Below are positions 7,702 to 15,809 of a stretch of 64,000 nt of DNA, piece by piece. The notes under the pieces were generated by a model, which made no database searches, had not been told where the DNA came from, and saw only the letters and a program-made list of their open reading frames with translations. The stretch is from Pseudoxanthomonas sp. PXM02 (GTDB lineage Bacteria; Pseudomonadota; Gammaproteobacteria; Xanthomonadales; Xanthomonadaceae), in the NCBI RefSeq assembly GCF_014851805.1, contig NZ_JACVAK010000002.1, positions 558,001 to 622,000 on the forward strand. The letters are read 5' to 3'. Positions within the stretch are counted from its first letter, which is position 1. The number at the start of each line of letters is the position of its first letter. The position numbers were made by a program, and so were the translations under genes.

Positions 7702-7816
7702 CGTGTCGCCGCGCGTCGGAAATTGCCCGCAGGCATGACGAAATCACCTCGCGCACATGCACCGGAAGCGGCGTCCGGCGCGCATCGCGCGACCGGATGC
7801 CGCACCCCCGTGACGC

Positions 7817-9862
7817 TCAATCGTCGTCGTGTTTCGGCTTGTAGTTGTCCACCAGTTTCTGCTGCACGGCGGCGGGCACGGGCTCGTAGTGGCTGAAATC
7901 CAGGCTGTAGCGGCCCTGGCCGGCGGTCATGGACTTAAGCTCGGCGGCATACCCCTCCAGTTCGGCGAGCGGTACCTGCGCCTTCACCACGATCTCGCCG
8001 CGCGCCGCATCGGTGCCGTTGATGCGCGCCCGCTTGCCGGCGAGGTTGCCGGTGATGTCGCCGACCTGCGCCTCGGGCACGGCCACTTCCAGATCGACGA
8101 CCGGCTCCAGTACCTGGGGTCGCGCCTTGGCGATGGCGTCGAGGAAGGCCTTCTTGCCCGCCGCCACGAAGGCCACTTCCTTGCTGTCCACCGCGTGGTG
8201 CTTGCCGTCGTGGACGACCACCCGGATGTCCTGCAGCGGATAGCCGGCCACCGCACCGCTGCCCAGCACCTGGCGCACGCCTTTCTCCACCGCCGGCAGG
8301 AATTGGCCGGGAATGGTGCCGCCTTTCACTTCATCGACGAATTCGAAACCGCCGCCGCGCGGCAGCGGCTCGATGCGCAGGGCCACTTCGCCGAACTGGC
8401 CGGCGCCGCCGGTCTGTTTCTTGTGCCGATGATGTCCCTCGGCCTTCGCGCCGATCGTCTCGCGGTAGGCGATGCGCGGCGGCCGCGTCTTCACTTCCAC
8501 GGCATGACGATCTTTCAGCCGGTCCAACATCACGCGCAGGTGCAGGTCGGAGAGGCCGCGGATGACGGTCTCGTTCAACTCCGGCTGGTGCTCGACGACG
8601 AAGGCCGGATCCTCTTCGGCCAGCTTCTGCAGCGCGATCGACAGCTTCTGTTCCTGGCCCTTGCTGGCGGCTTCGATCGCCAGGCCGAACATCGGCTTGG
8701 GGAACGCCACCGGCGCCAGATGGATGTGGTCCTCGTCGTGGCTGTCGTGCAGCACCGCATCGAAATGCAGGTCGTCGACCTTGGCCACGGCCGCGATGTC
8801 GCCCGGAATCGCCTGGTCGACTTCCACGTGGTCCTTGCCCTTGAGCTTGAACAGGTGGCCGACCTTGAACGGCTTCTTGCCGTCGTCGACGAACAGCTGC
8901 GTGTCCTTCTTCAGCGTGCCCTGGTAGACGCGGAAGATCCCCAGCTTGCCGACGAAGGGATCGTTGACGATCTTGAAGACGTCGGCGATGACGTGCGCGC
9001 GCGGATCCGGTACCGCTTCGATCGGTTGCGGACCGCTGCCATTGAGCTTCACGAACGGCGGCGGATTGGCTTCGGCCGGGTTGGGGAACAGGCGCTCCGC
9101 CACGTCCAGCAGTTCCTTCACGCCCGTCCCGGTGCGCGCGGACGCGAAGCACACCGGCACCAGATGGCCCTCGCGCAGGCATTGCTCGAAGGCATCGTGC
9201 AGTTCCTCGCCGGACAGGCCGCCTTCGCCCAGGTCCAGGTAGTGCTCCATCACCGTCTCGTTGATCTCGACGACCTGGTCGATGATCTTCTGGTGCCAGT
9301 CGGCCACCTCGCCGAGGTCGGATGCGCCCGTCGATTGCCAGAAGCAGTCCACGACCGCCTTGCCGCCGTCGGCCGGCAGGTTGAGCGGCAGCACTTCCGG
9401 CCCGAACTCCTCGCGCAGCGCGGCCAGCACGCCGGCGCAGTCGGCGCCTTCGTGGTCGATCTTGTTGATGACGATGGCGCGGCACAGGTTGCGTTCGCGG
9501 GCGCGCTCCATCAGCCGGCGCGTGCCGTGCGCGACACCGGCATCGGCGTCGACGACGATCAGCGCGGTATCCACGGCGGAGAACGCCGACAGCGCCGGTC
9601 CGCGGAATTCCGGATAGCCGGGCGTATCGATCAGGTTGACGTGCATGCCGCCGTGGTCGGTGCTGGCGATGGCGGTGTCGATGGAATGGCCGCGGGTCTT
9701 TTCGATCGGATCGTGGTCCGACACGGTGGTGCCGCGTTCGATGGTGCCTGCCACCTGGAGGGCGCCGCCGGCATGCAGCAGGGCTTCGAACAAGGTTGTT
9801 TTGCCGGCGCCGGGGTGGCCCGCCAGGGCCACGTTGCGGATCTGTTGCGTGCTGTACGACAT
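7817..9862 (-). CDS. EF-G-like translation GTPase paralogue
   Basis: A 681-residue GTPase with the EF-G domain order. The G1 loop is GHPGAGKT (15-22), G3 is DTPGY (about 79-83) and G4 is NKID. Domain II, III, IV (IAYRETIG onward) and a domain V follow. The switch I area reads EKTRGHSI where true EF-G has ERGITI, and the C-terminus ends in an acidic DDD. It therefore looks like the second, divergent EF-G class present beside canonical fusA in many bacteria, rather than the elongation factor itself, which normally sits with rpsL-rpsG-tuf. The start at 9862 has a GGAGG 9 bp upstream. Its exact cellular role is uncertain. Confidence 0.85.
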   Translation of the reverse strand: MSYSTQQIRNVALAGHPGAGKTTLFEALLHAGGALQVAGTIERGTTVSDHDPIEKTRGHSIDTAIASTDHGGMHVNLIDTPGYPEFRGPALSAFSAVDTALIVVDADAGVAHGTRRLMERARERNLCRAIVINKIDHEGADCAGVLAALREEFGPEVLPLNLPADGGKAVVDCFWQSTGASDLGEVADWHQKIIDQVVEINETVMEHYLDLGEGGLSGEELHDAFEQCLREGHLVPVCFASARTGTGVKELLDVAERLFPNPAEANPPPFVKLNGSGPQPIEAVPDPRAHVIADVFKIVNDPFVGKLGIFRVYQGTLKKDTQLFVDDGKKPFKVGHLFKLKGKDHVEVDQAIPGDIAAVAKVDDLHFDAVLHDSHDEDHIHLAPVAFPKPMFGLAIEAASKGQEQKLSIALQKLAEEDPAFVVEHQPELNETVIRGLSDLHLRVMLDRLKDRHAVEVKTRPPRIAYRETIGAKAEGHHRHKKQTGGAGQFGEVALRIEPLPRGGGFEFVDEVKGGTIPGQFLPAVEKGVRQVLGSGAVAGYPLQDIRVVVHDGKHHAVDSKEVAFVAAGKKAFLDAIAKARPQVLEPVVDLEVAVPEAQVGDITGNLAGKRARINGTDAARGEIVVKAQVPLAELEGYAAELKSMTAGQGRYSLDFSHYEPVPAAVQQKLVDNYKPKHDDD

Positions 9863-10068
9863 GAGGCCGTTCCTCCCGAAGGTTGGGGTCGAAGGGCCGT
9901 CATGGCTGTCCGGGCAGAGCGCATCCCGTGAGCGTGGCGCTCGGCGGGCGGTCATGGCGGACGGCCAGCATCGGCATGTGCCCGGGCGGGGTCAAGCCGC
10001 ACTGCGGTACATGCCGTGAACATCCAGAGGTGTACCCTGCGTTCCCCTGACCCTGATGGAGCACGACC

Positions 10069-10503
10069 ATGGCTTTGAAGCGTTACGCGGATGCGGTGTG
10101 GACCGGTGACCTGCAGTCCGGCAAGGGCACGCTGAGCACGCCGCAGAGCGGCCTGTTCGAAGGACAGAACTACTCCTTCAAGACCCGCTTCGGCGACGAG
10201 AAAGGTACCAACCCGGAAGAACTGCTGGCGGCGGCGCATGCCGGCTGCTTCACCATGGCGCTGTCGGCGGTGCTGGGCAAGGCCGGCTTCACCGCGGACA
10301 AGCTGCAGACGCGCGCCGAAGCGACGATGGAGCCGGGCATGGATCCAGGCCCGACCGTCACCGGCATCAAGCTGACCGTGTCGGGCAGCGTGCCGGGCAT
10401 CAGCGCGGCGCAGTTCGAAGAGATCGCCCAGCAGGCCAAGGCCGGTTGCGTGATTTCGCGCGCGCTGTCGGTGCCGGTGTCGCTGGAGGCGACGCTGCTT
10501 TGA
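10069..10503 (+). CDS. osmC: OsmC-family peroxiredoxin
   Basis: A 144-residue OsmC/Ohr-fold protein. The two redox cysteines are present: C60 in AAHAGCF and C127 in KAGCVISR. It starts MALKRYADAVWTGDLQSGKG, typical of the OsmC branch (with its GKGTLSTPQSG stretch) rather than Ohr. These enzymes reduce organic hydroperoxides, drawing electrons from a lipoylated or dithiol donor. The stop overlaps a TTG start of the next gene, so the two are coupled. Confidence 0.88.
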   Translation: MALKRYADAVWTGDLQSGKGTLSTPQSGLFEGQNYSFKTRFGDEKGTNPEELLAAAHAGCFTMALSAVLGKAGFTADKLQTRAEATMEPGMDPGPTVTGIKLTVSGSVPGISAAQFEEIAQQAKAGCVISRALSVPVSLEATLL

Positions 10504-11195
10504 CAGCGGTACGGGCCGCGCTGCTGGTGCATGGCGCCGGTGGCGGCGGCTGGGAGTGGAACGTGTGGCGCGGCGTGCTCGAAGCGAACGGGATCGCCGT
10601 CGTCGCGCCCGATCTGCAACCGGTGGCCGCGGGACTCGCGGCCACCGGTTTCGATGATTACCTGCAGCAGGCGCGCGATGCGCTGGAGTCGCTGCCGCGC
10701 CCACGCGTCCTCGTCGGCGCCAGCCTGGGTGGCCTGCTCGCGCTGGGCATCGCCGATGCGGCCGATGCGCTGGTCCTGGTGAATCCGCTGCCGCCTGCCC
10801 CGTGGCATGCATCGCTTCCGTCGCGGGTGTGGCCGGATGTCGTGCCGTGGCGTCGCGATGCGCGGCTTGATGGGACGCGTCGTGCGCTGCCGGGCGCCGA
10901 TGAAGCGACGGCGCTGTTCGCGTTCCGCCACTGGCGCAACGAGTCCGGGAAGGTGTTGCGCACGGCGTGCGATGGCCTGCCACTGGCGCGGCCCGCCTGT
11001 CCGACGCTGGTCATCGCATCCCTCGAAGACGAGGATGTGCCGCCAGCGATCACGCAGGCGATGGCCACCGCGTGGAAGCTGGACATCCTGCAAACGCTTT
11101 CACGCTCGCACGTCGGTCCGTTGCTGGGCCGCGAAGCGGCAGGCATCGCCGCGCAAACTGTCGAATGGGTAAACCGCGCTGTTCATGTCGGCTGA
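10500..11195 (+). CDS. Alpha/beta hydrolase, TTG start
   Basis: A 231-residue alpha/beta hydrolase. The likely start is TTG at 10500, overlapping the osmC stop (TTGA) with GGAGG 10 bp upstream; no ATG fits. The oxyanion-hole HGAGGGG (11-17) and nucleophile elbow GASLGG (S75) are clear. A late SRSHVGPL supplies a histidine near residue 205. It resembles small AB_hydrolase_6 esterases. The substrate is unknown. Coupling to an organic-peroxide enzyme suggests clean-up of oxidised lipids or esters, but that is speculation. Confidence 0.7.
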   Translation: MTAVRAALLVHGAGGGGWEWNVWRGVLEANGIAVVAPDLQPVAAGLAATGFDDYLQQARDALESLPRPRVLVGASLGGLLALGIADAADALVLVNPLPPAPWHASLPSRVWPDVVPWRRDARLDGTRRALPGADEATALFAFRHWRNESGKVLRTACDGLPLARPACPTLVIASLEDEDVPPAITQAMATAWKLDILQTLSRSHVGPLLGREAAGIAAQTVEWVNRAVHVG

Positions 11196-11265
11196 GTTCA
11201 GCCCGATTTCACCCGTTGGAGCCGAGCATGCGCTCACGCCAATCCGGCGTGGGGGAGTACCCGAC

Positions 11266-11979
11266 ATGAAGCGTCTTTCCGCCACCGTGCTGGCCCTCGG
11301 CCTGCTCGCCACCGGTGTGGCCTCCGCGCAGTCCACGCGGCACTACGGCACCTCCGACCGGTACGGCGATGAACCCTATTACGACTATGCGCGTGTCGTG
11401 CGGGTGGATCCCATCATCGAAGGCGGCTATCGCGACACGCGTGGCACGACTTCCCAGCAGTGCTACTACCGCGACGCGGACGATGTATATGCGCGTGACG
11501 TTTACCGCGACGATGCGTATTCCAACCGCGGCTACGGCGATGTGTACGACAACGGGGACTACCGCGACGTGTACGGACAAGACGGCTATGGCCAGCGCCG
11601 CACCTCCACCGGCGGTACCGAAGCCGGCCGTACCGTGGCTACCGTGATCGGCGGCATCGCCGGTGCGGTGCTGGGCAGCAAGGTCGGCGATGGCAGTGGC
11701 CGTTACGTCGGCACGGCGGTCGGTTCGATGGTCGGCGGTATGGCCGGTCGCTCCATCTACGACAACAACCAGCGCAACCGCCAGGTGCAACGCGGCCAGG
11801 TGCGCGTCTGCGATCCGGTGCCGGTGAACGATGGCCGCTATGGCGACGACTACTACGGCGATGGCCGGGTCTCCGGTTACGACGTGACCTACGAGTACGG
11901 CGGCCGCACCTACCGCACGCGCACCGGTTACCACCCGGGCGAGCGCATGCGCGTACGCGTGGACGTACGTCCCGAATGA
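11266..11979 (+). CDS. Secreted tyrosine-rich protein with glycine-zipper domain
   Basis: A 237-residue exported protein. The start at 11266 follows GGGGGAG and begins a signal peptide (MKRLSATVLALGLLATGVASA). Residues about 27-112 are Tyr/Asp/Gly-rich low-complexity sequence (for example GYGDVYDNGDYRDVYGQDGYG). Residues 123-162 form a glycine-zipper pair (GGIAGAVLGSKVGDG, then GTAVGSMVGGMAG) of the Rick_17kDa/2TM type, and a small basic domain closes the protein. Glycine-zipper proteins insert in or attach to the outer membrane; role here unknown. A strong terminator follows. Confidence 0.8.
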   Translation: MKRLSATVLALGLLATGVASAQSTRHYGTSDRYGDEPYYDYARVVRVDPIIEGGYRDTRGTTSQQCYYRDADDVYARDVYRDDAYSNRGYGDVYDNGDYRDVYGQDGYGQRRTSTGGTEAGRTVATVIGGIAGAVLGSKVGDGSGRYVGTAVGSMVGGMAGRSIYDNNQRNRQVQRGQVRVCDPVPVNDGRYGDDYYGDGRVSGYDVTYEYGGRTYRTRTGYHPGERMRVRVDVRPE

Positions 11980-12028
11980 CTCCTGCGTTACGCGGGAGCC
12001 CGGGGCGGTAGGCAGGGGATTGCCGCGA

Positions 12029-12052
12029 AAGGGGCCGCAAGGCCCCTTTTTT
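12029..12052 (+). terminator. Intrinsic terminator of the glycine-zipper gene
   Basis: AAGGGGCC (12029-12036) pairs with GGCCCCTT (12041-12048) around a GCAA tetraloop and runs into six T. It separates the gene from the amidohydrolase downstream. Confidence 0.92.
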
Positions 12053-12117
12053 GCGCCCGTTGCCGTCGCGCGCGCCACCGCGCATAGTCCCGCGCTGGAT
12101 CAGGACAGGAGTGCGGC

Positions 12118-13782
12118 ATGCGGCGTCTGGCATGGGGAATGGGCGGGTTATTGGCCTGTGCGGGTATTGCGCAGGCACAGGTACAGGTGGTGACGGCCGC
12201 ACGCGTGCATACGTCCGATCCCTCGCGACCGGTTGCCGAAGCGATGGCGTGGGACGCCCAGGGGCGCATCCTGGCCGTGGGCGACACGCGCGAGCTGCTT
12301 GCGCGCTATCCCGATGCGACACGCATCGACGCTGCCGGCAAGACGGTGATCCCCGGTCTGATCGACGCACATGGCCATGTCATGGGCCTGGGTTACGCCC
12401 TGATGCGCGCCGACCTGGTGGATGCGCAGGACAAGAACGAGGTGATCGCGCGATTGCGCGCGTTCGAAAAACAGCTCCCGCCGAATGCCTGGTTGTTGGG
12501 CGGCGGCTGGGACCAGAACGATTGGCCGGAAAAGGCCTTCCCTGGCGCCGCGGATCTCGATGCCGCGTTCCCTGACCGTCCGGTCTGGCTTGAGCGCGTG
12601 GACGGCCATGCCGGCTGGGCCAACAGTGCGGCGCTGCGTGCGGTGGCGGCGAAGGCCACGCGTTCGCTCGACGGTGACTGGCAGCCCGAGGGTGGGCGCA
12701 TCGAACGCGTCGGCGGCAAGCCGAGCGGGGTGTTCATCGATGCCGCGATGGCGCTGGTCAATGCCGTGGTGCCGGCGCCCGATGCCGCATATCGGCGCCA
12801 GGCATTGGAGAAAGCCACGCAGGCCGCCGTGCGCAACGGCCTGACCGGTGTGCACGACATGGGCGTGTCGCGCGAGGATCTGGCGCTGATGAAGCAGTTC
12901 GCCGACGAGGGTCGCCTGCCGCTGCGCATCGATGCCTACGCCGACGGCGATGGCGCCGCGCTGGCGGACCTCTGCGAACACGGGACGTATCGCCACGCGG
13001 GTGGCCGCCTGCAGATGACAGGCGTGAAGCTGTACGCCGATGGCGCCTTGGGCAGTCGCGGCGCGGCGTTGCTGGAGGACTACAGCGACGATCCCGGCAA
13101 CCGCGGCCTGCTGGTGACCGAGCCGGCGGCGCTGGAATCGGCGATGCGCAAGGCGCGTGGCTGCGGCGTGCAGGTGGCGACGCATGCCATTGGCGATCGT
13201 GGCAACCGCCTGGTGCTGGACGCTTACCAGCGCGTGCTGGGCGATGCGGCGAAAACCGACCATCGCTGGCGTATCGAGCATGCGCAGGTGGTGGCACCGG
13301 AGGAGTTTCCGCGCTTCGCTGCGCTCGGCGTGATCGCGTCGATGCAGCCGACGCATGCGACGTCCGACATGCCGTGGGCGCAGGATCGGCTGGGGCCCGT
13401 ACGCATCACCGGCGCCTACGCCTGGCAGCGTCTGCAGGGCAGTGGCGTGAAGCTGGCGCTGGGTTCGGACTTCCCCGTGGAGTCGGTCGATCCGCGGCGC
13501 GGCCTGCATGCAGCGGTGACGCGGCAGGATGGCAAGGATCATCCCGACGGCGGCTGGATGCCGGACCAGCGTCTGAGTGCTGCGGAGGCGCTGCGCGGAT
13601 TCACCGCGGACGCCGCATGGGCGGGTCACGACGAAGCGAAAGTTGGTCGGCTAGCACCGGGCTTGCGCGCGGACTTCGTGATCCTCGACGAGGATCCGCT
13701 GGCGATCCCGGGCGAACAGCTCGACGACTTGCACGTCCGTTCCACGTGGGTGGATGGCAAGGCGGTCTACGAAGTCGAGTAG
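12118..13782 (+). CDS. Secreted metal-dependent amidohydrolase (YtcJ-like)
   Basis: A 554-residue amidohydrolase of the TIM-barrel superfamily with an N-terminal signal peptide (MRRLAWGMGGLLACAGIAQA). Metal-site motifs are DAHGH (83-87), KLYADGALGSRGA, ATHAIGDRGN, RIEHAQV and the catalytic aspartate in GSDFPVE. An ADFVILDEDP strand closes the beta-sandwich. This is the YtcJ/Amidohydro_3 group, whose members hydrolyse amides or formamides; substrates are seldom known. It begins 139 bp after the preceding gene with its own promoter space. Export is unusual for primary metabolism and suggests periplasmic scavenging. Confidence 0.85.
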   Translation: MRRLAWGMGGLLACAGIAQAQVQVVTAARVHTSDPSRPVAEAMAWDAQGRILAVGDTRELLARYPDATRIDAAGKTVIPGLIDAHGHVMGLGYALMRADLVDAQDKNEVIARLRAFEKQLPPNAWLLGGGWDQNDWPEKAFPGAADLDAAFPDRPVWLERVDGHAGWANSAALRAVAAKATRSLDGDWQPEGGRIERVGGKPSGVFIDAAMALVNAVVPAPDAAYRRQALEKATQAAVRNGLTGVHDMGVSREDLALMKQFADEGRLPLRIDAYADGDGAALADLCEHGTYRHAGGRLQMTGVKLYADGALGSRGAALLEDYSDDPGNRGLLVTEPAALESAMRKARGCGVQVATHAIGDRGNRLVLDAYQRVLGDAAKTDHRWRIEHAQVVAPEEFPRFAALGVIASMQPTHATSDMPWAQDRLGPVRITGAYAWQRLQGSGVKLALGSDFPVESVDPRRGLHAAVTRQDGKDHPDGGWMPDQRLSAAEALRGFTADAAWAGHDEAKVGRLAPGLRADFVILDEDPLAIPGEQLDDLHVRSTWVDGKAVYEVE

Positions 13783-13795
13783 CGGCTGCTTCCTC

Positions 13796-13918
13796 TAGGA
13801 GCGACGTCAGTCGCGACCGCGTGCCTCGATGGCCCTTGAACCATGAAGTGTGCAGTGACTGCACACATCAGGCCGTAAGTGAGCGGAAATCTTCCGGTCG
13901 CGACTTACGTCGCTCCTA
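13796..13918. repeat. Inverted REP pair, copy 1
   Basis: TAGGAGCGACGTCAGTCGCG... (13796-13819) and its near-perfect reverse complement (13895-13918) flank 75 bp. Inside lies a second palindrome, GTGTGCAGTGACTGCACAC (13848-13866, nine-base arms around one base). The same 24-bp arm recurs at 36741 and 40363. This is a REP doublet (REPIN-like) of a family frequent in Xanthomonadaceae. It lies between convergent genes. Confidence 0.85.
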
Positions 13919-13933
13919 CAGTGGGAGCGGATA

Positions 13934-14812
13934 TCACCAGTCGATCTGACCGGTGACGATGGTGCGCACATGACCGCCGGACCAGACTTCGCCGGCGTCG
14001 TCGACGCGCAGTTGCAGGCGCGCGTCATAACCGACTTCGCGCCCCTGGCTGACGATGTAGCGCCCATCGCGGCCGGGCAGCGCATCGCGTGACGCCAGCC
14101 AGGCCGCCAGCGTCGCGTTGGCGGCGCCGGAGGCTGCATCTTCGAACGCGGCAGGCGCACCGACGAAGGCACGCACGGCGAGGTCATACGGTTGGCCTGG
14201 GGTGCGGGCATAGGCGCAGACGCCCATGCTTTCGGTGGCACGGGCGAGGGCGCCGATGGCGTCCCAATCCGGCATGGCGCCACGCAGCGTGGCTTCGTCG
14301 CTCACCTCGGCAAGCCACCAGCGGCGACCGCCATCGACGAGGGCAGGCGGCAGATCGCCGGCCGGGAGGTTCGCGAGCGCCGCGCGCAGGGCTTCATTAT
14401 TCGAAGGATCACCCACCTTCACCACCTGCGCGCGTGGCGTGCGCACGGCGATGGTGCGGCCGGCACCGTCGCCGTCCACGCGCAACGGCAGCACCCCGAC
14501 CGCGCCTTCCTGCATCAGCAGGCCGTCGACCGGTGTCGCCAGTCCCGCGTCGAGCACGACGTGCGCGGTGCCAACGCTGGGATGGCCGGCGAACGGGACT
14601 TCGCGGCGCGGACTGAACATGCGGACGGCATAACTCGCGCCGGGTTGCGTGGGCGCGAACACAAACGTGGTTTCCGGCAGGCGCGTCCAGCGGGCGATGG
14701 CCTGCATGGCGGCGTCATCCAGGCCGGCGGCGTCGAGGACGACGGCCAGCGGGTTGCCGGCACCGGGACGGTCGGCGAATACGTCCAGCTGGACGTAGCG
14801 GCGGAGGGTCAT
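13934..14812 (-). CDS. PhzF-family isomerase, paralogue A
   Basis: A 292-residue PhzF-fold protein. Hallmarks are VQLDVFADRPGAGNPLAVV (7-25), the catalytic-type glutamate E47 in LPETTF, FAGHPSVGTAHV in the first lobe and a matching second lobe ending in a beta-strand. PhzF-like proteins isomerise or epimerise small cyclic acids, but most are uncharacterised and not linked to phenazines. No phenazine genes are nearby. It lies 31 bp downstream of a paralogue of identical length, pointing to a tandem duplication. In this copy the usual EDPVTGS loop has drifted to EDAASGA. Confidence 0.85.
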   Translation of the reverse strand: MTLRRYVQLDVFADRPGAGNPLAVVLDAAGLDDAAMQAIARWTRLPETTFVFAPTQPGASYAVRMFSPRREVPFAGHPSVGTAHVVLDAGLATPVDGLLMQEGAVGVLPLRVDGDGAGRTIAVRTPRAQVVKVGDPSNNEALRAALANLPAGDLPPALVDGGRRWWLAEVSDEATLRGAMPDWDAIGALARATESMGVCAYARTPGQPYDLAVRAFVGAPAAFEDAASGAANATLAAWLASRDALPGRDGRYIVSQGREVGYDARLQLRVDDAGEVWSGGHVRTIVTGQIDW

Positions 14813-14843
14813 GGGGGATGTTGTCGCGTGGGGGCCGCGCAGC

Positions 14844-15722
14844 TTACCAAGTCATCCGGCCGTCGATGACCAACTGCGCCTGACCGCCGATCCAGACCTC
14901 GCCCTCCTCATCGACGCGCAAGGCCACGCGACCATCGCGACCCAGTTCGCGCCCCTGGCTGGCGATGTAGCTTCCGTCGTCGCCGGGCAGCGTGCCCGCG
15001 GCCTGCAGGGCGGCGGCGATGCAGGCATTGACGCTCCCGGTGACCGGGTCTTCGGGAATGTTGTCGGCGGGGCAGAAGGCGCGCACCGCGAGCTGGTGAC
15101 CCGTGCCCGAGGGTGCGCGGCCGAACACCGCGAGCCCCACGGCGTCGGTCGCCTGGGTCAGTGTGGCGATCGCGGCCAGATCGGGTGCGAGCTGGCGCAC
15201 GGCGTCCTCGCTTTCCAGTTCCACCAGCCACCACGAGGGGCCGTTGTTCCATAGCGCCGCCGGCAGGCCAGCGGTGGGCAGCGTGGCGAGGACGGCCTGC
15301 AAGGCGTTGTCTGGCGGTGCGAGGTCGACACGACCCGCACGTGGTGCACGCAGCCTGATTGTGCGCTGCGGGCTCTGGTCGTCGGCCTGGACCGGCAGCA
15401 AGCCAGCGGCGCATTCCTGGATCAGGGCAGCGGTGTCGGTGACCAGGCCCGTCTCCAGCGCCACCCAGGCTGCACCGACGCTGGGATGGCCGGCGAACGG
15501 CAGTTCCTGGCGCGGCGTAAAGATGCGGATGCGGTAACTGGCATCGGCCGTGGTCGGTGGCAGGAAGAAGATGGTCTCGGACAGGTTGGTCCAGGCCGCG
15601 AACGCCTGCATGCGCTCGCTGTCCCAGTCGGCGGCGTCCAGCACCACGCCCAGCGGGTTGCCGGCGCCGGGGCGGTCGGCGAATACGTCGACCTGCAGAT
15701 AGCGATGGGAGGTTCGTTGCAT
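14844..15722 (-). CDS. PhzF-family isomerase, paralogue B
   Basis: A 292-residue PhzF-fold protein, the upstream member of the tandem pair. It shares VDVFADRPGAGNPLGVV, the glutamate E49 in LSETIF, and FAGHPSVGAAWV, and keeps the canonical EDPVTGSVNA loop near residue 225 that the other copy has lost. It may therefore retain the ancestral activity. Substrate unknown. Its start is divergent from lysAC, with 87 bp between the two genes. Confidence 0.87.
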   Translation of the reverse strand: MQRTSHRYLQVDVFADRPGAGNPLGVVLDAADWDSERMQAFAAWTNLSETIFFLPPTTADASYRIRIFTPRQELPFAGHPSVGAAWVALETGLVTDTAALIQECAAGLLPVQADDQSPQRTIRLRAPRAGRVDLAPPDNALQAVLATLPTAGLPAALWNNGPSWWLVELESEDAVRQLAPDLAAIATLTQATDAVGLAVFGRAPSGTGHQLAVRAFCPADNIPEDPVTGSVNACIAAALQAAGTLPGDDGSYIASQGRELGRDGRVALRVDEEGEVWIGGQAQLVIDGRMTW

Positions 15723-15756
15723 GCGGTACGGTCCGGTCGCGCCGGGAGGCTTCGGC

Positions 15757-15790
15757 TAGAATCGACGGTTCACGCCCGAACGGTTCGGGC
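15757..15790 (+). promoter_or_regulatory. lysAC leader: -10 box and short hairpin
   Basis: TAGAAT (15757-15762) fits a -10 hexamer five of six; no good -35 is seen 16-18 bp upstream. Just downstream GCCCGAA (15774-15780) pairs with TTCGGGC (15784-15790). The hairpin would lie in the 5' leader of lysAC, whose ATG at 15810 lacks a clear Shine-Dalgarno. Confidence 0.35.
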
Positions 15791-15809
15791 ATCCCTCCCC
15801 ATTCTATCC

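Noticed and set aside
7829-9931. 700-codon open frame opposite the EF-G paralogue
   Set aside because: Antisense shadow; the minus strand has complete GTPase motifs and a ribosome site.
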